NCBI GenBank assembly: GCA_028288905.1
Contig: JAQGHJ010000623.1
Location: 1-5,036 of the forward strand
From: Phycisphaerales bacterium
GTDB lineage: Bacteria > Planctomycetota > Phycisphaerae > Tepidisphaerales > Tepidisphaeraceae
Direction: 5' to 3'
DNA: 5,036 nt
Under the pieces are notes generated by a model. It had not been told where the DNA came from, searched no databases, and saw nothing but the letters and a program-made list of their open reading frames with translations. Of this stretch, positions 1 through 4,850 are shown piece after piece. Position 1 is the stretch's first letter; the number at the start of each line of letters is the position of its first letter. A program made the translations under genes and the position numbers.

Positions 1-92
1 CCGCACTCCGGGCACGCCCCGCTCGCGTTCCCGGTCAGGTCGTACCCGCACGCGAGGCAGCGGCCGGAAGCCCGCCACCGACGCTGCCGCAC
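1..92 (-). CDS. Zinc-ribbon protein, N-terminal part only (runs off the left edge)
   Basis: Thirty codons are visible from a GTG at 92. An in-frame TGA lies at 110-108, and a GAGGG Shine-Dalgarno sequence sits about seven bases before the GTG, so this start is well placed. The visible protein opens with an Arg-rich stretch (MRQRRWRASGR) followed by a zinc ribbon, CLACGYDLTGN then ACPECG, giving four metal-binding cysteines in two Cys-x2-Cys knuckles. Planctomycetes carry many short or membrane proteins with this ribbon; its partner and role are generally unknown. The gene lies 64 bases downstream of the 78-residue gene on the same strand. It could instead be a detached C-terminal tail of a larger decayed gene, since such ribbons are often C-terminal (as in the 252-residue neighbour). 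What follows the last visible Gly would decide this. Confidence 0.6.
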   Translation of the reverse strand, partial: MRQRRWRASGRCLACGYDLTGNASGACPEC

Positions 93-156
93 GCGGTCGC
101 CCTCACGTCAGCCGGCGGCCCCGCGAGCCCCGAGGCTGGCCGGACGCGGCGGAAGG

Positions 157-393
157 TCACGCGCCCCCGCCCCCGCCGCCGGGCTGCTGCTCCATGATCT
201 CAATGATGCGGTCGAGCTTGGCCTCGACCGCCGCGTTGTGACGCTTGTACTCCTCCGAGTCCGACTGCGCCTTACTCATGAACGACTCGGCGCGGGCCTG
301 GCGCGACCGTGACGACAGGATGATCCAGACGTAGAAGGCACCGAGCAGGCCGAGGATCAGCCACAGCGAGTTGCGTTGGAGGAAGTCGTTCAT
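157..393 (-). CDS. Small single-helix membrane protein with coiled coil (78 aa)
   Basis: I do not recognise a named family. Residues 9-27 (SLWLILGLLGAFYVWIILS) form one strong transmembrane segment, followed by a basic stretch (SRSRQAR) that suggests an N-out, C-in orientation. Residues 36-70 are charged and heptad-like, ending KLDRIIEIMEQQ, and predict a coiled coil. The protein ends in a Pro-Gly6-Ala tail. The layout (one helix, then a cytoplasmic coiled coil, under 80 residues) recalls PspB-like proteins, but I see no sequence reason to assign that name. The open frame extends upstream into the 252-residue gene; I chose the ATG at 393 because the helix follows at once and the upstream translation is an out-of-frame reading of the zinc ribbon. 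The gap to the upstream gene is 23 bases, so co-transcription is likely. No clear Shine-Dalgarno sequence is visible. Confidence 0.75.
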   Translation of the reverse strand: MNDFLQRNSLWLILGLLGAFYVWIILSSRSRQARAESFMSKAQSDSEEYKRHNAAVEAKLDRIIEIMEQQPGGGGGGA

Positions 394-416
394 AGTCGCA
401 TGCCCAGGCCGTCGCC

Positions 417-1175
417 TCACGCCGTCCGCCTCGTCTCCACCCCGCACTCGGGGCAACGGTCCGGTGAACCCCGGAGGTCGTACCCGCACCTGGCGCACAG
501 GCCCCGCCTCCTCCGAGACCTCGATCGAAACGCGTATCGCCACACTCTGCTGCCGGCCCACGCCAGCGGGAGCAACCAGAAGGTGGTTACCCCCTTCTGC
601 ACTATCTGAGGGGAAAGGACGAACTGGCTTCTGGCCGATAGTGCATCCGCCGTCCTCGCTACGGCCGCGTTGTAGTGCAGCGTGGCGACGAACTGCGGGT
701 TGTACGCGCCACGGGAGATAGACGTCGCCGACGGAATGTTGGGGCGGGTTTCGGCAGACGCCGGTGGTTTAAGGGCTTTGCCCGCGTCGAGCAAAGCCTG
801 TTCTGCCGCAGTAAATTCGGCTATCGCCGTCGCAACGGTTCTTTTGTCGACGTAGTCGAAGCGTCCGTACCAACGCCTCTCGCTGACGCCGAACTGGCGG
901 AACATGCGGATGGGATCGATCTGCTTTATCGGGGAATAGCCGTACTTGTAGCCCGGCGTAAATCGTGGCTTGGCTTCGGGAGGCAGCGGGTCGGTCCGGC
1001 GGAATGCCACGCTGCCCAAATAGAATCTGACGTCGTAGGTCGTCCCGTCAATGCGTACGGCCTCGGCCGTCAGGTCGTACCAATAGCTGACAGCGAAGAA
1101 CACCGTGGCCGTCGTGGCGGCGAATGCCGCGATGACGAACAGGAGCCACCCCGCACGGTTCCCAAGCCTTCTCAT
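417..1175 (-). CDS. Membrane protein with C-terminal zinc ribbon (252 aa)
   Basis: The N-terminus has a basic MRRLGNR followed by a transmembrane segment at about residues 10-31. Residues 35-195 form a soluble region rich in aromatic and beta-type residues, probably outside the cytoplasm. A second, weaker hydrophobic segment (about 195-216, FWLLPLAWAGSRVW) is followed by a run of Arg and a zinc ribbon with cysteines 227, 230, 241 and 244 (CARCGYDLRGSPDRCPECG). Two helices, an exported middle and a cytoplasmic ribbon are a common planctomycete arrangement of unknown function. Codon use is unusual for this window: AAA, ATA, GTA, TTT, ACT and AGA are frequent, especially between about 540 and 1080, while neighbours end almost every codon in G or C. 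That may mean relaxed constraint or a different origin. The ATG at 1175 is the first start before the helix; it has no obvious Shine-Dalgarno sequence. Confidence 0.85.
   Translation of the reverse strand: MRRLGNRAGWLLFVIAAFAATTATVFFAVSYWYDLTAEAVRIDGTTYDVRFYLGSVAFRRTDPLPPEAKPRFTPGYKYGYSPIKQIDPIRMFRQFGVSERRWYGRFDYVDKRTVATAIAEFTAAEQALLDAGKALKPPASAETRPNIPSATSISRGAYNPQFVATLHYNAAVARTADALSARSQFVLSPQIVQKGVTTFWLLPLAWAGSRVWRYAFRSRSRRRRGLCARCGYDLRGSPDRCPECGVETRRTA
598..645. repeat. 9-bp inverted repeat inside the zinc-ribbon membrane-protein gene
   Basis: TGCACTATC at 598-606 is matched perfectly by its reverse complement GATAGTGCA at 637-645, with 30 bases between the arms. Both arms lie in the coding region for residues about 178-194 of the 252-residue protein, in its most AT-rich part. 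The loop contains no recognisable site. It may be a chance palindrome, a weak mRNA hairpin or a protein-binding site; nothing adjacent favours any of these. Confidence 0.35.
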
Positions 1176-1187
1176 TCGCCGGGCAGC

Positions 1188-1304
1188 TTACGGTCCCGGG
1201 CGGGTGCTGGGCACACTGCGGCTGTGGACGACCTGCGACCGTGACCGCTCGACCTGGGCGAGCAGGGACCGGGCGACGGGGTCGGCGGGGGTGGGACCGG
1301 TCAC
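1188..1304 (-). CDS. Possible small protein (38 aa), doubtful
   Basis: A GTG-initiated frame of 38 codons ends at TAA 1190-1188, 12 bases before the start of the 252-residue gene. The product begins MTGPTPADPVARSLLAQVER and ends in a Ser/Arg/Pro-rich tail. Its first two thirds read as an amphipathic helix. Most codons end in G or C, as expected for a real gene here, and competing minus-strand frames look worse. Against it, no good Shine-Dalgarno sequence precedes the GTG and I recognise no family. If it is not real, positions 1176-1338 are simply a 163-base spacer between two gene groups. Confidence 0.3.
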   Translation of the reverse strand: MTGPTPADPVARSLLAQVERSRSQVVHSRSVPSTRPGP

Positions 1305-1338
1305 GCAGCATCACGCGTCCGCAGCTGCCCGCCGCCCC

Positions 1339-1446
1339 TCACCCCCGCCTCCCGAACACCCGGTGGGTCACCACCGACACGGCCACGTCGACCGCGGCGG
1401 AGGCCAGCTGGTAGGCCAGCCAAAGGAGGGTAAGCAGCGTTCTCAC
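1339..1446 (-). CDS. Small hydrophobic protein, coupled to the DUF6232-like gene (35 aa)
   Basis: The frame starts at GTG 1446-1444, overlapping the stop of the upstream gene in the four bases GTGA, the classic arrangement for translational coupling. A GAGGA Shine-Dalgarno sequence lies four bases before the start, inside the upstream gene. The product, from MRTLLTLLWLAYQL onward, has a hydrophobic stretch over about residues 3-26 and a basic end (HRVFGRRG), so it is probably a single-pass inner-membrane peptide. Nearly all codons end in G or C. No family is recognisable at this length. Its position directly after a two-helix membrane protein suggests that they act together, perhaps as subunits of one membrane assembly; this is inference. 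It is short enough for automatic annotation to miss. Confidence 0.6.
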   Translation of the reverse strand: MRTLLTLLWLAYQLASAAVDVAVSVVTHRVFGRRG

Positions 1447-1871
1447 GCCGTCCTCGCGGCCATCGCCCGCCGGACCCCGGCCGCGGCCTGCTCGATCGTC
1501 CGCTGGTCCGGGGACACGAGCGTGCTCACCTCCCGGGCTTTCGTCGTCAGCACCAGCGCGAACCGCACGCGGCGGCTGAGCCAGAACGCCCCGGCGACGC
1601 CCCCGACCACCATGACGGCCGCAAGGGCGATCAGGGCCGCCCGGCCGGACCGCCCGTCGGCCGGGAAGAAGTTGATCGCGGCCGCGCCCAGGGCGAACCC
1701 GAGCATGGTCAGGGCCCCGAACCCGGACAAATCCCGCTTCACCCGTTTGATGGAGACCGAGCTCACGTTCCGCATGGCGTACGTCGTCCTGCCCCACGCG
1801 ATGTGCGAGGGGGTGACCAGGAACCCGGCGTGGTTGTAGACGGTCGATCCGGGCGCGGTGGCTGTACTCAT
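1443..1871 (-). CDS. DUF6232-like small membrane protein (142 aa)
   Basis: An N-terminal beta-type region (about 10-46; VYNHAGFLVTPSHIAWGRTT and the following VSSVSIKRVKR) precedes two hydrophobic helices at about 51-69 and 77-98. A C-terminal region (about 101-141, RFALVLTTKAREVSTL then SPDQRTIEQ) finishes the protein. The pattern of a strand reading 'identify yourself, check the resting frame', two helices, then a strand plus final helix matches what I remember of the DUF6232 family, of unknown function; a profile search should confirm it. The ATG at 1871 is supported by a GAGG Shine-Dalgarno sequence seven bases upstream, and the frame before it is antisense to nothing sensible but overlaps the HNH gene. 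The gap to the HNH gene is 14 bases. The partial gene at the right edge has the same C-terminal pattern and is probably a paralogue. Confidence 0.8.
   Translation of the reverse strand: MSTATAPGSTVYNHAGFLVTPSHIAWGRTTYAMRNVSSVSIKRVKRDLSGFGALTMLGFALGAAAINFFPADGRSGRAALIALAAVMVVGGVAGAFWLSRRVRFALVLTTKAREVSTLVSPDQRTIEQAAAGVRRAMAARTA
1451..1455 (-). promoter_or_regulatory. Shine-Dalgarno sequence for the 35-aa coupled gene
   Basis: GAGGA on the minus strand lies four bases before the GTG at 1446, within the last codons of the 142-residue gene. Together with the GTGA stop/start overlap it supports re-initiation on the small downstream frame. Confidence 0.5.
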
Positions 1872-1885
1872 GGTGGAGCCTCGGG

Positions 1886-3238
1886 CTACAGGTTGTCGCT
1901 CTTCTTCGCGTTGCACCGCCGGCACAGCAGCTGCACGTTTGCCTCGGTACTGCTGCCCCCGCGGGCGTGCGGGATGATGTGGTCGTACTCCAGGTACTCG
2001 GTCGCCCCGCACTCGGCACACTTGCCCCCATACGCCTGCCAGACGCGCTGCCGCACGTCGCGCGGGACGTGCCTCGACGGGTTGCCGACCGCCCGGTCGA
2101 CGATCGTTTGGTTCGCGCGACCGATCGCCACCCGGTAGATGACCGGGGCCCACTCCGTCCGGCCGCTCTCGAAGTAGTAGCAGCCCGTCCCCTTGGCCCC
2201 CGCCTGGACGTCCGCGAAGTTGCTGCCGACGTTGATCCCGAGCACCCGCCGGTGGTTCAGGTCCAGCGCCATCGTCGGGGCGGTGAAGATCAGGCGGCTG
2301 TCGGTGATCGCGACGGTGCCGCGGTGTTCCTCGACGTGATCGCCCGCCGCGCGGCGGCGGGTCACCGCGTACGTGCCGTACCCCGCGTGGTGGACGATCT
2401 CCCCGGGGCGGAGCTGGAGGAACGTTCCCGGGACTCGGACGGACGGCAGTCGCCCCGCCTCGATCTGGGCCAGCGCGTTCACGTCGTCCGCCACGTTGTC
2501 GACGTACTCCCGCGCGGTCGCGGGCAGCCCGAAGGTGGCGATCAGCCAGTAAAGGCCCCTCCGCTCGGCTTCGGTCACCTGCCCGTCGGCCTTCGCCTGG
2601 GCCAGCGACTGCTCCACGACCGTGCGGGCCTGCGGCTGGATCGCGGCCCGTAGCTCCGCCTCGGTCAGGCCCAGCGCCGCCGTCGACGCCACGAGCCCGC
2701 GCCAGTCCGATTCGCTGAACGACCCCTTCAGGAGCGACTGCTCGAACATGTGCTGCAGGAAGCCGCCGCTGTCCCCGGCGAACACGGCCAGCATCATCCC
2801 GCGGGTGGTCTCGCCGAACCCGGCGGCGACCGTCGCCAGCGCGTCGCGCTCGTCGGCCGTGACGACCCCGTCCGCGGCCGCATCCGCGACCGCCCGCTTG
2901 AACACGCCGGCGCACGCCTCCCACTCGATCTTACGCCTGCCGCCCGCGTCCAGCCTCAGCAGGTCGCCGATGATGTCCAGCGACTTTCGCTCCGTCGCGT
3001 CGAGCGAGCCGTTCGCCCACGCGCGCCCGAGGGCGTTCTGGTAAACCCGCTCGGCCACCACCCGGATGTCCTGCAGCTCGACGCCGATGATCCGGCACGT
3101 CAGGTCATAGTCGAACGCCCGCCGCTCGGCCTTGATGTGCTGCCACACCTGCTCCGCCTGCTCGGTCACCCGGCGGTCCCGGTGCGGGTCGAACACGACC
3201 TTCGTCGCGGTCCGGAGCCACTTCATCACGTCCGCCAT
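1886..3238 (-). CDS. TerB-like / PH-like / HNH nuclease fusion protein (450 aa)
   Basis: Residues about 45-260 are all-helical and hold three similar segments, near 71-92 (GRAWANGSLDATERKSL), 119-140 (DAAADGVVTADERDAL) and 214-235 (QAKADGQVTEAERRGL). This acidic-Gly then Glu-Arg pattern is typical of TerB-like tellurite-resistance-type repeats. Residues about 277-375 look like a bacterial PH/GRAM beta domain: GEIVHHAGYGTYAVTRRR, then GTVAITDSRLIF, then GCYYFESG. The C-terminus (about 388-450) is an HNH endonuclease: zinc cysteines 407, 410, 439 and 442, the Asp419-His420 pair, Asn434 and Asn443, with the usual Gly-Gly-Ser-Ser linker. All expected catalytic residues are present, so it is probably an active DNA nuclease steered by the N-terminal sensing modules. 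The open frame runs on to 3646, but the ATG at 3238 has a good Shine-Dalgarno sequence and codon bias collapses upstream of it. No membrane helix is visible. Biological target unknown; defence is a reasonable guess from the nuclease next door. Confidence 0.88.
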   Translation of the reverse strand: MADVMKWLRTATKVVFDPHRDRRVTEQAEQVWQHIKAERRAFDYDLTCRIIGVELQDIRVVAERVYQNALGRAWANGSLDATERKSLDIIGDLLRLDAGGRRKIEWEACAGVFKRAVADAAADGVVTADERDALATVAAGFGETTRGMMLAVFAGDSGGFLQHMFEQSLLKGSFSESDWRGLVASTAALGLTEAELRAAIQPQARTVVEQSLAQAKADGQVTEAERRGLYWLIATFGLPATAREYVDNVADDVNALAQIEAGRLPSVRVPGTFLQLRPGEIVHHAGYGTYAVTRRRAAGDHVEEHRGTVAITDSRLIFTAPTMALDLNHRRVLGINVGSNFADVQAGAKGTGCYYFESGRTEWAPVIYRVAIGRANQTIVDRAVGNPSRHVPRDVRQRVWQAYGGKCAECGATEYLEYDHIIPHARGGSSTEANVQLLCRRCNAKKSDNL

Positions 3239-3244
3239 AATCGT

Positions 3245-3250
3245 CCCCTT
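3245..3250 (-). promoter_or_regulatory. Shine-Dalgarno sequence that fixes the HNH gene start
   Basis: AAGGGG lies six bases before the ATG at 3238, within a longer GAAGGGGACG. It decides between the 450-residue protein and the 586-residue reading that begins at 3646. The 107 bases from 3239 to 3345 otherwise show no clear promoter; a GAGC/GCTC hairpin of four base pairs is too weak to call. Confidence 0.6.
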
Positions 3251-3345
3251 CGTTGCCCGACACGCCTTCGCATGGTTGCGAGCTGCAGGCTCCACGCCGT
3301 CGGGGGCGGCTCGCCGGGCCGGATCAGGGTTCTCACGGCTCTTCG

Positions 3346-3646
3346 TCACCCCCGGCGGAGCTCGATGAGCCGCAGCTGCACCCGCTCCAACCGCCCAGAG
3401 GTCCTCGTCGGCCGGGCCCACGGCCAGCGGCCGCCCGACCTCGCCCCCGGCGTACCACCGGTCGACCGCCTCGTCCTGAGCCCGGCAGGCCGTGGCCATC
3501 CGGCCCGCGATCTCCGCCTCCTGACGAAGGAGCGCCCGGAGCTCGACGTCCCGGGCCGACGCCCGGTGCCGGGCAGCGACGGCGAGCACGCCGACGGCCA
3601 GGACGGAGACGGCCGCCCACCCGAACATCCGCTCGCCCCTGCGCAT
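3346..3646 (-). pseudogene. Membrane-anchored coiled-coil protein interrupted by one +1 frameshift (about 99 aa if restored)
   Basis: The start at ATG 3646 is preceded by AAGGGGG five bases upstream, one of the strongest Shine-Dalgarno sequences in the window. Residues 8-26 (MFGWAAVSVLAVGVLAVAA) form a transmembrane or signal-anchor helix; residues 30-62 are heptad-like and charged. After GPADEDLWA (residue 85, codon 3394-3392) the frame loses its G/C third-position bias at once. Skipping the single G at 3391 gives LERVQLRLIELRRG and a TGA at 3348-3346, an amphipathic helix whose 14 codons all end in G or C. The intended product was therefore about 99 residues. As written, the first frame stays open into the HNH gene. 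This may be a sequencing or assembly error, a true mutation, or programmed frameshifting. I recognise no family. It may have worked with the downstream HNH protein. Confidence 0.6.
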
Positions 3647-3651
3647 CGCGT

Positions 3652-3658
3652 CCCCCTT
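3652..3658 (-). promoter_or_regulatory. Strong Shine-Dalgarno sequence for the coiled-coil gene
   Basis: AAGGGGG, within GAAGGGGGACG, stands five bases before the ATG at 3646. It resembles the sites before the HNH gene and the nuclease gene. Confidence 0.55.
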
Positions 3659-3674
3659 CTTCGACCCGACCCGT

Positions 3675-3767
3675 TCACCCCGGCCGTCGCCGCCGCTTCC
3701 GCACCCAGGCCGGCACGCCCTCCACCACCAGGGCGACGCGCAGCTCGGCCGCCGTCCAACAGCACAT
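3675..3767 (-). CDS. Very small basic protein (30 aa), or the tail of a frameshifted 42-aa gene
   Basis: An intact frame from ATG 3767 to TGA 3677-3675 gives MCCWTAAELRVALVVEGVPA followed by WVRKRRRRPG. The C-terminal 24 codons have G/C third positions in all but one case, so this part is probably translated. The start is uncertain. No Shine-Dalgarno sequence precedes the ATG. A GTG at 3804 overlaps the nuclease stop in the bases GTGA, and its frame (MRTIVTRLSLGRHVLLDG) also has 17 of 18 codons ending in G or C. Dropping one G at 3750 joins it smoothly to AELRVALVVEG, giving a 42-residue product. Either reading ends 28 bases before the next gene. No family is recognisable; the basic end could bind nucleic acid or membrane, but that is a guess. 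Confidence 0.4.
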   Translation of the reverse strand: MCCWTAAELRVALVVEGVPAWVRKRRRRPG

Positions 3768-3800
3768 GCCGCCCGAGCGAGAGGCGCGTGACGATCGTCC

Positions 3801-4628
3801 TCACTCGGCCCCCGCCACGCCTTCGTCGACCGCCGCCGCCGGCTGCTCCTCGACCTGCGGGGCGGCCGTGACCGACGTCGTCACCTTCCGCTCCCGCGGC
3901 TTCGGCTCGGCCTTGTTCACCCGCTTCGCCGCCTCCTCGGCCATCGGCCCCTCGAGCGTGTCCCGCTTGATCACCTCGGCCGCCAACACCTGCAGGATCT
4001 CGTCGTCGCTCACGAGCACGTCGACCATTCGCCGCAGCTCCCGGCGGATCGTCGCGACCACGCTGTCGTTGTGCATGAGCAGGGCCGCCAGCAGGTACCG
4101 GCTCGCCGCGTCCTGCCGGTCGCGGAGCTCGGCGTGGGCCCCCTTCACGAACCCCTCCTTCGTGAGCAGGTACAGCCGCTCGAGGTCCGCCTCGGCCTTC
4201 AGGTTCACGCTGGTGATGTCGATCTCGACGACCAGCCGCTTGTCGATCGGCTTGGCGAAGATGACGTGGTAGATCCGCCAGACGCAGGCGTTGGTCAGGA
4301 TGACCCACTCGACGCCCTGGTTGCTCGCGTAGTCGACCGCCTGCTTCACGTGCCGGTCGTCGAGGGCGGAGCCGGCGGACTTCACCTCGACCAGCTGGAC
4401 GAGCTTCTCGTCGATCTTGACGGCCAGGTCGCAGTACGTGCCGCGGATCGCGTGCTCGCTCGTCAGCTCGGCGTACTTGTCGTACCCGAACGCCTCGGCC
4501 AGCAGGTCCTTCACGAGCGTGACCGTGTCGGCCTCGCTCACGTCCTTCGCCCGCTGCTGCTGGACGATCGGGATCAGCCGCTTCAGCGCCGTCACCAGCC
4601 GGTCCCGCACCTTGTTCGTGATCGCCAT
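3801..4628 (-). CDS. Stand-alone PD-(D/E)xK nuclease, HsdR N-terminal-like (275 aa)
   Basis: Residues about 30-130 match the N-terminal nuclease domain of type I restriction R subunits (HSDR_N-type). The core runs LVKDLLAEAFGYDKY, TSEHAIRGTYCDLAV, then LVQLVEVKSAG. Asp67 and Glu81-x-Lys83 form the PD-(D/E)xK metal site, and Gln96-Ala-Val-Asp-Tyr100 is the QxxxY motif that marks this subfamily. No helicase or translocase domain follows, and no methylase or specificity gene is in the window, so it is not a type I system as such. Residues 145-235 are helical; the tail from about 237 is Glu/Lys/Ala/Pro-rich and probably disordered. All active-site residues are intact, so DNA cleavage is expected. 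The ATG at 4628 has GGAAGGGG eleven bases upstream, a slightly long spacing. Family assignment is firm; role as a defence nuclease in this operon is inference. Confidence 0.88.
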   Translation of the reverse strand: MAITNKVRDRLVTALKRLIPIVQQQRAKDVSEADTVTLVKDLLAEAFGYDKYAELTSEHAIRGTYCDLAVKIDEKLVQLVEVKSAGSALDDRHVKQAVDYASNQGVEWVILTNACVWRIYHVIFAKPIDKRLVVEIDITSVNLKAEADLERLYLLTKEGFVKGAHAELRDRQDAASRYLLAALLMHNDSVVATIRRELRRMVDVLVSDDEILQVLAAEVIKRDTLEGPMAEEAAKRVNKAEPKPRERKVTTSVTAAPQVEEQPAAAVDEGVAGAE

Positions 4629-4639
4629 GTAGAGACGTG

Positions 4640-4647
4640 CCCCTTCC
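4640..4647 (-). promoter_or_regulatory. Shine-Dalgarno sequence for the nuclease gene
   Basis: GGAAGGGG on the minus strand precedes the ATG at 4628 by eleven bases. The spacing is longer than usual but no alternative in-frame start fits better. Confidence 0.45.
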
Positions 4648-4691
4648 CGTTCGCGATTGGTTCACTTCGCCCGCAGTCAATGACAGCCCGC

Positions 4692-4834
4692 TCACCCCGG
4701 CCGGGTCGCCGCCGGCGCCGGGGACATCGGCCCGCCCTGCCGGAACGCGAACCGCGCCCCCCCAGGACAGCAGCACGGCGAGGGCGGTGGTCAGCAGCCC
4801 CCGGACCAGGTACCCGGACGGCGCTCTCGCTCAC
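4692..4834 (-). pseudogene. Small single-helix membrane protein broken by two +1 frameshifts (46 aa if restored)
   Basis: No single frame here looks coding, but three consecutive segments do. GTG 4834 begins MSESAVR; skipping one G in the GGG at 4815-4813 continues YLVRGLLTTALAVLLSWG; skipping one G in the seven-G run at 4763-4757 continues ARFAFRQGGPMSPAPAATRP and ends at TGA 4694-4692. In all three segments every codon ends in G or C. The restored product has one hydrophobic helix at about residues 9-25, a basic flank and a Pro/Ala tail. An AGGGA lies three bases before the GTG, and the gene starts 16 bases after the stop of the DUF6232-like gene, mirroring the 35-residue gene placed after the other DUF6232-like gene. 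The breaks may be base-calling errors, decay, or slippage at the G run. The remaining 63 bases to the nuclease gene show no clear element. Confidence 0.45.
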
Positions 4835-4850
4835 GCATCCCTGTACCCCA

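Noticed and set aside
116..142. Hairpin CGGCC/GGCCG with an inner AGCC/GGCT as a terminator after the 78-residue gene
   Set aside because: The stem is interrupted by a five-base bulge, there is no T tract, and the next gene starts only about 25 bases later; such hairpins are expected by chance at this GC content.
1339..2031. Long minus-strand frame covering the DUF6232-like gene in another phase
   Set aside because: Its composition is Arg/Pro/Gly-rich, typical of an out-of-phase reading of a GC-rich gene; only its last 35 codons, after the GTG at 1446, form a sensible product.
1886..3646. A continuous 586-residue protein joining the coiled-coil anchor to the HNH protein
   Set aside because: Between 3390 and 3239 this frame has many A/T-ending codons and reads like spacer; the ATG at 3238 has its own good Shine-Dalgarno sequence, and the +1 frame carries the coding signal to a stop at 3346.
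2750..3871. Long plus-strand frames opposite the HNH and coiled-coil genes
   Set aside because: They are Arg/Pro/Ala-rich mirror frames of strong minus-strand genes, with no domain and no ribosome binding site.
3801..4628. Calling the nuclease a type I restriction R subunit
   Set aside because: Only the nuclease domain is present; there is no helicase motor, and no M or S subunit in the window.
4652..4680. TTGACT at 4680-4675 as a -35 element for the nuclease gene
   Set aside because: The hexamer 17 bases on is ATCGCG, which is not a plausible -10 box, and planctomycete promoters are poorly predicted by this consensus.
3346..4776. A 476-residue minus-strand frame overlapping the nuclease
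   Set aside because: It reads Gly/Arg/Ala-rich low-complexity sequence across a gene with clear nuclease motifs in another frame; open length is a by-product of high GC.
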